Made by a program: the position numbers and the translations under genes. From positions 62,001 to 126,000 of the forward strand of contig NZ_CAKKLV010000014.1 of the NCBI RefSeq assembly GCF_918698115.1: a stretch of DNA of 64,000 bases. The letters run 5' to 3'. Source of the DNA: Peribacillus sp. Bi96 (lineage in GTDB: Bacteria > Bacillota > Bacilli > Bacillales > DSM-1321). The notes below the pieces were generated by a model that saw nothing but the letters and a program-made list of their open reading frames with translations, had not been told where the DNA came from and searched no databases. Positions 55,047-62,254 of this stretch are shown here, in pieces. How positions within the stretch are numbered: position 1 is the first letter of the stretch; each line of letters begins with the position of its first letter.

Positions 55047-56153
55047 ATGGATGTTGTAAGTTTAGGGGAAACGATGATCTTATTTTCCGCTGAAGAAACA
55101 GGTCAATTACGATACAATCGGAACTTCACTTCGAGAGTTGCCGGTGCTGAAACAAATACACTTATTGGATTAGCGAAGCTTGGCTATCAAACTGGCTGGA
55201 TGAGCAGAGTAGGCAAGGATGAGCTTGGAAAACGTATCCTTTCAAGAATACGTGGGGAAGGCGTAGACACTTCGTTTGTAAAAGAAGATGAAAGCGCACC
55301 CACGGGTTTGTTTTTAAGAGAAAGAACAACTATCAATAGTTCAAGAGTCTTCTATTACCGAAATCAATCTGCTGCCAGTAAAATGGTCCCTGCAGATTTG
55401 GAAGAAAGCTATATAGCCAAAGCAAAGTTCCTATATCTTACTGGAATAACTCCCGCACTTAGTGATTCTTGTAAAAATACCGTTTTACATGCAATAGAGC
55501 TTGCCAAGAAAAATGGTCAAAAAATCGTATTTGACCCCAATGTACGAAAGACGCTTCTTGATGATAAAACAGGTAGAGAAACATTATTGGAAATAGTAGC
55601 AAAGTCCGATATCATTCTTCCAGGAATCTCAGAAGGTTACTACTTATTCAAGTCAACAGATTGTGAACAGATAGCGAGAGAATGTAAACAATTAGGTGCT
55701 GAAATGGTAATCGTGAAGCTAGGAGAAAAGGGGGCCTACTATTCTACTTCTGATACTTTTGGTTATGTTCAGCCTTATCAGGTCGCAACGGTAATTGATC
55801 CTATTGGCGCTGGCGATGGATTCGCTGCTGGTGTTTTATCCGGGATATTCATAGGCTGGTGGAAAGCAATTATAGAGTCAATCAATGACGGTGTTCTAAT
55901 GATTGATCATAATGGGTATGAACGAATGATCAATCTTGAATATACACGTATTACTGGTTTACCACCAGATATCATTGGGAAGCCACTGGGAAAATATCGG
56001 CCCGGGGCGCAACCTGAACTTTCCGCAGATTCATTGAGACCATCAAAACTTACTAAACGTTGTAAATCCACATTTACTTATGCTACCCCAATTATGTTTT
56101 TACTCTTGGAAAAATCTTTCAATCTACACTATTTTTTTGTATGGTCTTATTAG
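55047..56153 (+). CDS. PfkB-family kinase (KdgK-like) fused to a PAS fragment
   Basis: Codons 1 to about 268 are a ribokinase-family sugar kinase: VVSLGETMILFSAEETGQLR, RVAGAETNTLIGLAKLGYQT, and the C-terminal GAGDGFAAGV with the catalytic Asp. The last roughly 45 residues of a normal kinase are missing. From about 55855 the frame instead encodes KAIIESINDGVLMIDHNGYE and NLEYTRITGLPPDIIGKPLG, a PAS domain as in sigma-54 regulators, then about 40 residues without likeness. ATG at 55047 has CGAGGTG. Likely inactive or altered kinase made by recombination. Confidence 0.8.
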   Translation: MDVVSLGETMILFSAEETGQLRYNRNFTSRVAGAETNTLIGLAKLGYQTGWMSRVGKDELGKRILSRIRGEGVDTSFVKEDESAPTGLFLRERTTINSSRVFYYRNQSAASKMVPADLEESYIAKAKFLYLTGITPALSDSCKNTVLHAIELAKKNGQKIVFDPNVRKTLLDDKTGRETLLEIVAKSDIILPGISEGYYLFKSTDCEQIARECKQLGAEMVIVKLGEKGAYYSTSDTFGYVQPYQVATVIDPIGAGDGFAAGVLSGIFIGWWKAIIESINDGVLMIDHNGYERMINLEYTRITGLPPDIIGKPLGKYRPGAQPELSADSLRPSKLTKRCKSTFTYATPIMFLLLEKSFNLHYFFVWSY

Positions 56154-56163
56154 GAGGTGATTT

Positions 56164-56403
56164 ATGGTGAAAGAAAAATGTTCCCTTTACGATAAATTAC
56201 CGCTAGATTTATTGGCTGGGTTTTATTTTGAAATAAATAAGAACATTGAAAAGGGAATCTTGTCTGATGCCATGTATCATGAAATTAGATTAATGGAACA
56301 ATCAGCATTAAGAAGGGGGATCTCACTTGAATACATACATGATAAGGGTCCCCGTATAATTGAAGCTGAGAAACTACTAAGAGGAACAACCAAGCAACAC
56401 TAA
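56164..56403 (+). CDS. small protein of unknown function
   Basis: 79 residues, helical and charged, with KLPLDLLAGFYFEINKNIEK and ILSDAMYHEIRLMEQSALRR. No signal or membrane segment. The ribosome binding site AGGAGGTGAT is a near-perfect match to the 16S rRNA 3' end, which argues that it is real. It lies 10 bases behind the chimeric kinase ORF. I do not recognise a family. Confidence 0.6.
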   Translation: MVKEKCSLYDKLPLDLLAGFYFEINKNIEKGILSDAMYHEIRLMEQSALRRGISLEYIHDKGPRIIEAEKLLRGTTKQH

Positions 56404-56443
56404 ATCGTAGAGTAAGAATTCTAAAAATGTTTTCTAGTAATCC

Positions 56444-56472
56444 TTGGAAATGTAAGCGCTTTCTGTTATAAT
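56444..56472 (+). promoter_or_regulatory. sigma-A promoter overlapped by a cre box
   Basis: TTGGAA (56444-56449), 17-base spacer, TATAAT (56467-56472). TGTAAGCGCTTTCT (56451-56464) fits cre at 13 of 14 positions and fills the spacer, so CcpA would block polymerase. Confidence 0.75.
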
Positions 56473-56478
56473 AAAAAT

Positions 56479-56638
56479 GGGTTGGATGGCATGTGTGGCT
56501 GTCATAGTATCTGGCGTAGGCGGGGCCGATACCCGGAAGAGGGCTTAGAGAAAATATCCTTTTTTAATTGAATAAAATCATACATAAACAATAAAAGTGA
56601 AAAACGATAGACCCTTTGGCTCCCAAAGGGTCTATTTT
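56479..56638 (+). ncRNA. candidate small RNA, about 160 nt
   Basis: Predicted from the promoter at 56444 to the terminator at 56638. It contains a hairpin AUGGCA/UGUCAU, a second one pairing GUAUC (56507-56511) and GGC with GCC and GAUAC (56528-56532), an A/U-rich single-stranded stretch, and the terminator. The only frame (24 codons from 56477) would be leaderless, so coding is unlikely. I do not recognise a known RNA family. Confidence 0.45.
56607..56638 (+). terminator. rho-independent terminator
   Basis: Perfect 13-base stem (ATAGACCCTTTGG with CCAAAGGGTCTAT), loop CTC, followed by TTT. Confidence 0.88.
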
Positions 56639-56860
56639 GGTGTAACTTCCTCTAATGGAGATGTGAGTTTTAATTTAATCGATTAGAGAGAATTGCTCCT
56701 AGAGCGAAAGCTAGACCTATTTTGTGAAGGATGTTTTTTCAAAGGAAACAGACCGACAGCCAATCTTTCATATTTGCTCTTTAACTGAACTTCACCAGTT
56801 GGTTGAAAGAATTTTCAGAATTTATCTATTGTAATTTATCAGAATAGTTAGTATTATTAT

Positions 56861-56881
56861 ACCTAACTAAATTAGTTAGGT
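56861..56881. promoter_or_regulatory. TetR-type operator palindrome
   Basis: Ten-base perfect arms (ACCTAACTAA) around a central A. The right arm overlaps the ribosome binding site of the TetR gene. A TATTAT -10-like box lies just before it. Confidence 0.75.
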
Positions 56882-56890
56882 GGTATGTTG

Positions 56891-57523
56891 ATGACGAAAA
56901 ATAAAATTAAAGAAGTTGCTTACAAGCAATTAGCTGAGAAAGGATATGAGCGTGCAACTCTTTCAAGCATTGCTAAAGAGGTGGGTATTAAAACGCCGTC
57001 CATTTATGCTTTTTATAAAAGTAAAGAAGATCTATTTATGGCTGTATATAAGGATCTGCTGCAAGATAATCACCGTCACATAAAAAGTTCAATTGACAAT
57101 CTAACAAATGGAACGGTAAAAGAAAAGCTTTATCAAATATTAGAAGCGATATGTCATTATCATTTAAGTCAACCTGAGAAAACGGCAGCCTATATGAAAT
57201 TTACCTTTTTCCTTCCTCCGACTTTAAACGATGAAGTAAAAGAAACGTTTAGCGAGATGGAAGAGGTTCTTGGTGAGATGCTTGAAAGTATCTTTTCGGA
57301 GGGAATTAGGCAGGGGGTGTTAAAAAATCAACCTATTGATGACTTAATTGCCTCCTTTCTATGTTTAATGGACGGAATCTTTTTGGAATTGCTCTATTAT
57401 CAACACCAGGAAGACAAATTTAAAAGACGGGTAGAGCAAACCTGGAGCATTTATTGGAATGGAATTTATAATGATCATGAAAAAGCAGCTTCCTCTGATG
57501 TACAAGGTAAAAAAAAATTGTGA
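56891..57523 (+). CDS. TetR/AcrR family regulator
   Basis: 210 residues from the ATG at 56891 (AGGTGG seven bases ahead; the ATG at 56885 is too close to the site). N-terminal HTH: YKQLAEKGYERATLSSIAKE and VGIKTPSIYAFYKSKEDLF. The ligand domain (about 60-200) is helical. It overlaps its own operator and precedes the permease/DUF917/hydantoinase genes by 22 bases, so it likely represses the whole operon and senses its substrate. Confidence 0.88.
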   Translation: MTKNKIKEVAYKQLAEKGYERATLSSIAKEVGIKTPSIYAFYKSKEDLFMAVYKDLLQDNHRHIKSSIDNLTNGTVKEKLYQILEAICHYHLSQPEKTAAYMKFTFFLPPTLNDEVKETFSEMEEVLGEMLESIFSEGIRQGVLKNQPIDDLIASFLCLMDGIFLELLYYQHQEDKFKRRVEQTWSIYWNGIYNDHEKAASSDVQGKKKL

Positions 57524-57545
57524 CTATAAATAGGGGGCTGCGTCT

Positions 57546-58880
57546 ATGAAAGAGGAAAAAGTTATTTCAGATTTTGCACGAGAGGCCGTACCAAAGGAAT
57601 TGCGAAGATCATGGTTTTCCATGTTTTCGGTATTGGTCGCTATCGGGGTCGACTTATCTGCGGTTATGTTAGGGGCGGAATTAGCGAATGGGATGCCGTT
57701 AAATCAAGCAATTTTATCGGTTTGTGTCGGATCGCTCATTCTTGCCATTTTATGCACGATTTGTGCGATTGTCGGAGCTTCCACCAATCTTTCTACATCA
57801 ATGATTACAAAGTATGTATTTGGAAAATATGGTGCTCAAGTGTTTTCTATTGTCCTCGGAATATCTTTACTTGGGTGGTTTGGGGTACAGGTGGGCTTTT
57901 TTGCTACCAATGCGCACACAGTTTTACAAGACGCCTTTCACGTATCCATCAACGTTAAAGTCCTTTCTTTAATTGGCGGTCTACTGATGATGACGACCGC
58001 TATTTTTGGGTACCGGGCCATTGAGAAATTAAGCGTGTGGTCTGTGCCGCTATTATTAGGATTAATGCTGTTCACCTTATTTTTAACGCTGAAAAATTAT
58101 TCGATACCCGTAAGTATTCCAAAAGCAGGAGGATTTACGTTTGGCAGTGCGATCTCGCTTGTTATCAGTATTTTCATAGTAGGAGCAACGGTGCAGCCGG
58201 ATATTTCACGTTGGGCAAAAAGTAAAAAGGATGCAATCATTGCTACATTTTTCGGAATTTTTATTGGAAACAGCTTCATGATTATCCTAGCTATTTTAAT
58301 GTCAAAGGCAATGGGAACTGATGATATGATGAAAATTTTTATCACGCTTGGACTGGCGATTCCAGGAATACTCGTATTAACGCTCGCACAATGGACGACG
58401 AATACGTCGAATTTATACTCTTCTTCGCTAGGTTTTTCGATAGTTTTCACGAAAATTCAGAAACAATGGTTAACGATTATTTTAGGAATCATTGCAACAA
58501 TCCTGGCAGTTCTCGGTATTTATGATCAATTTCTTTCATTTTTAAATATTTTGGCGATTATAATTGCACCGATTGGTGGTATTTATGTAGCTGAATACTT
58601 TTTTGTCAAAACAGAGTTCCAACGCTATGACCTACATTTAGAGGCAAAGGCAGTCGTAACTCGTTCGATCATTGCTTGGGTTGCTGGAATGCTGATTACT
58701 TATTTGACAACTGCACAGCCGTCAGGATTAGCTTTATTTTCCCTTACAAGCGTCTCCGCCCTTGATGGCGTTTTAATTGGATTTATTGTACAAACGGTGT
58801 TAGGAAAACTATTGAAACAAAAGGATTCGTTTCAACAAGTAACGATCGACAAAAAAGAAAATGAGGAGTTTGGACAATGA
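57546..58880 (+). CDS. NCS1-family nucleobase permease (CodB-like)
   Basis: 444 residues, about 12 membrane segments. ELRRSWFSMFSVLVAIGVDL near the N-terminus, SMITKYVFGKYGAQVFSIVL, and VGATVQPDISRWAKSKKDAI are the usual CodB/cytosine-permease sequences. It should import a purine, pyrimidine, hydantoin or related ring by cation symport. It overlaps the DUF917 gene by four bases (ATGA). Context suggests a cyclic amide substrate. Confidence 0.88.
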   Translation: MKEEKVISDFAREAVPKELRRSWFSMFSVLVAIGVDLSAVMLGAELANGMPLNQAILSVCVGSLILAILCTICAIVGASTNLSTSMITKYVFGKYGAQVFSIVLGISLLGWFGVQVGFFATNAHTVLQDAFHVSINVKVLSLIGGLLMMTTAIFGYRAIEKLSVWSVPLLLGLMLFTLFLTLKNYSIPVSIPKAGGFTFGSAISLVISIFIVGATVQPDISRWAKSKKDAIIATFFGIFIGNSFMIILAILMSKAMGTDDMMKIFITLGLAIPGILVLTLAQWTTNTSNLYSSSLGFSIVFTKIQKQWLTIILGIIATILAVLGIYDQFLSFLNILAIIIAPIGGIYVAEYFFVKTEFQRYDLHLEAKAVVTRSIIAWVAGMLITYLTTAQPSGLALFSLTSVSALDGVLIGFIVQTVLGKLLKQKDSFQQVTIDKKENEEFGQ

Positions 58881-59965
58881 GATATATAGATGAACAGACA
58901 GTTGAAAAAATCGCATTAGGTGCAGCCGTTTTAGGAACAGGCGGCGGTGGAGATCCCTATATTGGGAAATTGATGGCGATAGAAGCCATTAGAAAATATG
59001 GACCCGTGAAGTTAATTTCATTAGATGAATTAGAGGATGACCAGTTGGTAGTAACTGTATCTGGTATGGGTGCCCCAACTGTCGCAATTGAAAAAATACC
59101 GTCAGAACATGAAATGACAGCACCATTGGAAATGTTAGAAAGAGTGCTGGGGAGAAAAGTCGATGTGGTAATGCCAATTGAAGTAGGGGGGATCAACTCT
59201 TTATTTCCAATTATCGCTGCTGCTAAAAAAGGTTTGCCAATGTTAGATGCGGATGCGATGGGGCGTGCGTTTCCCGAAGCACAAATGGTAACCTTCTATT
59301 TGGACGGGTTTGACCCATCACCTGTTACAATGGCTGATGAGAAAGGAAACACGGTCGTGTTGTATCCACAAGATGGAGTGTGGACAGAACGATTAGCACG
59401 TGCTCTCACGATTGAAATGGGAGGAAGCTCATCCGTTTGTGAATATAGTCTGTTTGGAAAGGATGTCAAGACGTCGGTTATTCCTGATACACTTTCTTTG
59501 GTTGAACGAATAGGTGAATATTTGTTAGATAATCAAGTGAAAGAACAAATAGGAATCAATAAAATGTTAAAGGAATTAAATGGATATTTTTTGTTTGAAG
59601 GCAAAATTTCAGACATTGAACGGAGGCTTAGTGGAGGCTTTACAAGAGGTAGTGCAAAGTTGGAAGGTAGTCGTAATGACCAAGGGAAAACATTTTCCAT
59701 CTATTTTCAAAACGAGCATTTAGTAGCGAAAGAAGGCGAACATTTATTATGTTCTACACCAGATTTGATTGCTGTTTTAGATGCTGAAACGGGTTTCCCT
59801 ATTACAACAGAAAGAATGAAATATGGTACACGTGTTGTAGTCGTTGCATTTCCTTGCCATGATAAATGGAGATCGCCAAAGGGAATTGAAACAGCAGGAC
59901 CTCGTTATTTTGGGTACGATTTTGACTATCAACCAGTAGAAGTTCTACAGAAGGAGAGAAGATAA
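58877..59965 (+). CDS. DUF917 family protein
   Basis: 362 residues. KIALGAAVLGTGGGGDPYIG near the N-terminus, PIEVGGINSLFPIIAAAKKG, MLDADAMGRAFPEAQM and the C-terminal PDLIAVLDAETGFPITTERM are DUF917 signatures. The GTGGGGDP and DADAMGRA segments look like a nucleotide or metal site. Function unknown, but these proteins recur beside hydantoinase/oxoprolinase genes. Overlaps the permease gene by ATGA and the next gene by TAATG, so tightly coupled. Confidence 0.88.
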   Translation: MRYIDEQTVEKIALGAAVLGTGGGGDPYIGKLMAIEAIRKYGPVKLISLDELEDDQLVVTVSGMGAPTVAIEKIPSEHEMTAPLEMLERVLGRKVDVVMPIEVGGINSLFPIIAAAKKGLPMLDADAMGRAFPEAQMVTFYLDGFDPSPVTMADEKGNTVVLYPQDGVWTERLARALTIEMGGSSSVCEYSLFGKDVKTSVIPDTLSLVERIGEYLLDNQVKEQIGINKMLKELNGYFLFEGKISDIERRLSGGFTRGSAKLEGSRNDQGKTFSIYFQNEHLVAKEGEHLLCSTPDLIAVLDAETGFPITTERMKYGTRVVVVAFPCHDKWRSPKGIETAGPRYFGYDFDYQPVEVLQKERR

Positions 59966-61530
59966 TGTATCGCTTAGGAGTAGATGTTGGAGGAACTAAT
60001 ACAGATGCAGCTTTATTAGACGAACGTTTACAAGTTATTCATACGGTTAAAGTACCAACTACAAAAGATGTAGAAAGTGGGATCTTTGAAGCCATCGCAA
60101 AAGTGGTACAAGAAAGCAGAATAGAGCCTAGTGATATTGGATATGCCATGCTTGGAACAACGCATTGTACGAATGCTATTGTTGAGCGTAAACGTCTAAA
60201 TAAAGTAGGTGTTATTCGAATTGGGAAGCCTGCTACAACAGCTATCCCTCCGTTTACAGATTGGCCACAAGATTTAAGAGAAGAAATTGAAGGAGCTTCT
60301 ACTATTGTTTCTGGTGGCTATGAATTCGATGGACGATTGATTTCTGAGATAAATAGAGAAGAAGTGTTGAAATTTTGTAAAGAAATAAAGGGGAGTGTAG
60401 AAAGTATTGCTATTTCGGGTGTGTTTGCGCCTGTAAATAAAGAACAAGAAGAAAATGTTGCAATCTGGGTAAAGGAAGAGCTTGGAAATATTCCTATTTC
60501 ACTTTCTAATGAAATTGGTAGTATCGGTTTACTAGAACGTGAAAATGCCACTATTTTAAATGCAGCCTTAATGACAACGGGTCAAACTGTTATTAATGGA
60601 TTTTCTAAGGCATTAAGTAATCTCGATATTAAAGCGGAAATATTTTTCAGTCAAAATGATGGGACATTAATGAATGCAGCTTATGCCCTTCGTTATCCGA
60701 TTCTGACCATGGGGTGCGGGCCAACAAACTCTATTAGAGGTTCAGCCCATTTATCAGGATTAAAGGATGCCATTGTACTTGATGTTGGAGGAACAACAAG
60801 TGACCTTGGTGTATTAACAAGAGGATTTCCAAGACAGTCTTCTTTAGCTGTAACAATTGGTGGTGTGAATACTAATTTTAGGATGCCTGATATTTTATCA
60901 ATTGGGCTGGGCGGTGGAACTCGCATTTTTGGATTAGACGAAAATTTTACCATTGGGCCGGAGAGTGTAGGCTATGAGATTACCAGAAAAGCACTTCTTT
61001 TTGGTGGAGATGTATTAACTACTTCAGATGTTGTGACGCGTTTAGGACATGCTTTTGAGGATAAAGTAATGCAGGTTGACCAGTTATCAATAGAGCTTTG
61101 TAATAATGTATATAAAAAAATGACAGATATGTTAGAGGATGCAATTGATCAAATGAAAACGAGCTCAAAAGAAGTACCACTTATTTTGTCAGGTGGTGGG
61201 AGCATTATTGTTTCGAATTGTTTGAAAGGGGTTTCAGAGGTCGTTAGGCCAAAACATTTTGAGGCCGCAAATGCAATTGGAGCAGCACTTGGTCAAATTA
61301 GTGGTGAAGTTGAAAAGGTTTATAGTTTAGAAGGAATTTCTCGTGAAGATGCTATCCATCATGCTAAAAAGTTAGCTACTGAGGAGGCAATAAAGGCGGG
61401 AGCAAATAATGCCACTATATCGGTGGTTTCTGTAGAAGATATACCACTTTCGTATTTACCTGGAAATGCATTACTAATTAAAGTAAAAGTAGTCGGCGAC
61501 TTAGTTGGTTCTGGTGTAGAAATTATTTAA
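59965..61530 (+). CDS. hydantoinase/oxoprolinase family protein (HyuA-like)
   Basis: 521 residues. MYRLGVDVGGTNTDAALLDE is the ATP-binding loop, GTTHCTNAIVER follows, and AIVLDVGGTTSDLGVLTRGF is the second signature; SGGGSIIVSN lies near the C-terminus. These ATP-dependent enzymes open hydantoin- or oxoproline-type rings; no HyuB partner is present, DUF917 may take its place. The last eight residues (after KVVGDL) come from the start of direct-repeat copy 2, so the natural C-terminus may have been replaced. Confidence 0.88.
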   Translation: MYRLGVDVGGTNTDAALLDERLQVIHTVKVPTTKDVESGIFEAIAKVVQESRIEPSDIGYAMLGTTHCTNAIVERKRLNKVGVIRIGKPATTAIPPFTDWPQDLREEIEGASTIVSGGYEFDGRLISEINREEVLKFCKEIKGSVESIAISGVFAPVNKEQEENVAIWVKEELGNIPISLSNEIGSIGLLERENATILNAALMTTGQTVINGFSKALSNLDIKAEIFFSQNDGTLMNAAYALRYPILTMGCGPTNSIRGSAHLSGLKDAIVLDVGGTTSDLGVLTRGFPRQSSLAVTIGGVNTNFRMPDILSIGLGGGTRIFGLDENFTIGPESVGYEITRKALLFGGDVLTTSDVVTRLGHAFEDKVMQVDQLSIELCNNVYKKMTDMLEDAIDQMKTSSKEVPLILSGGGSIIVSNCLKGVSEVVRPKHFEAANAIGAALGQISGEVEKVYSLEGISREDAIHHAKKLATEEAIKAGANNATISVVSVEDIPLSYLPGNALLIKVKVVGDLVGSGVEII

Positions 61531-61739
61531 AAAAGTCACAGGATATTACCTTTAAGAAAATTAAGAAGGTGCTTATAGATTTTTATAAGGTTACTAGAAA
61601 ACAGAGTACTAAACCACATAAACAACGACGTAATTGAGTAGAAGATTACTTAAAAACGAATTATCTTGAGTTTGATGTTAAGGTGCGTGGCAAGGAAAGA
61701 ATTGAGAGTTCTAAAAAGGTGTTGAAAGGGGGAATAATA

Positions 61740-61865
61740 TTGCTTCAAAAGTTAAGCGATGAATTATTAATTAATACCTATCTTAAAGCAAAAAAATTAG
61801 AAATTGACCCCAGTTTTATATCGTTATTAACCAAAGAAATAAATAAAAGATTTCGTTTGATATAA
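61740..61865 (+). CDS. Sda-like micro-protein (repeat copy 2)
   Basis: 41 residues, TTG start behind GGGGG with seven-base spacing. MLQKLSDELLINTYLKAKKL, then EIDPSFISLLTKEINKRFRL and I. The KLSDELL motif, the two helices and the size match Sda, which blocks the sporulation phosphorelay at KinA when replication is impaired. Whether this is the only Sda in the genome or an extra paralogue cannot be told from the window. Confidence 0.75.
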   Translation: MLQKLSDELLINTYLKAKKLEIDPSFISLLTKEINKRFRLI

Positions 61866-62069
61866 TAAAATCATTAAATTTTCTAGAACTATCATAGAAA
61901 TACACCCAAACCAACAGATAGGCTTTGCAAATGAAATTGTACCAGTAACATCGTTGAAAAAAATTTATAAGGAACAAAAACAACTCAAAGAAAAGTAGAG
62001 CAGCTAAAAATATTTTGAAATAATTGGAAAGTGATATTCAAAAGAAGAAGTAGAGACAATTATCCAGTT

Positions 62070-62094
62070 AAAAAGCCTATTAATTAGGCTTTTT
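62070..62094 (+). terminator. terminator in repeat copy 2
   Basis: AAAAAGCCTA-TTAAT-TAGGCTTTTT, ten-base stem. Confidence 0.78.
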
Positions 62095-62191
62095 AAAATT
62101 AAAGCAGAGGTCTCAGTCATAACTAATGGTTGGCATAAGAAGCTCGATAATATATAAGAGGTAAAATTAATTTTTACCAAAAAAATATTTT

Positions 62192-62220
62192 TTTACCAGA
62201 TTGTTTTAAAATGATATAAT
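62192..62220 (+). promoter_or_regulatory. sigma-A promoter of the acyl-CoA synthetase gene
   Basis: TTTACC (62192-62197), 17-base spacer, TATAAT (62215-62220), 35 bases before the ATG. A TTTTTACCA direct repeat (62171-62179 and 62190-62198) overlaps the -35. Confidence 0.6.
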
Positions 62221-62254
62221 TTTCTTAAAATTATATTTATTTAAGTGAGGACTG

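Larger units (their letters stand above)
56404..56890. other. intergenic region with a non-coding transcription unit
   Basis: About 490 bases without a gene but with a promoter, cre box, two hairpins, a terminator and, at the right end, the TetR operator. Each is listed separately. Confidence 0.6.
61506..62096 (+). repeat. large direct repeat, copy 2
   Basis: Partner of 52687-53289. It begins inside the last codons of the hydantoinase gene (TGGTTCTGGTGTAGAAATT, similar to the start of copy 1) and ends right after the terminator. Both copies in the same direction, 8.2 kb apart. Confidence 0.85.
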
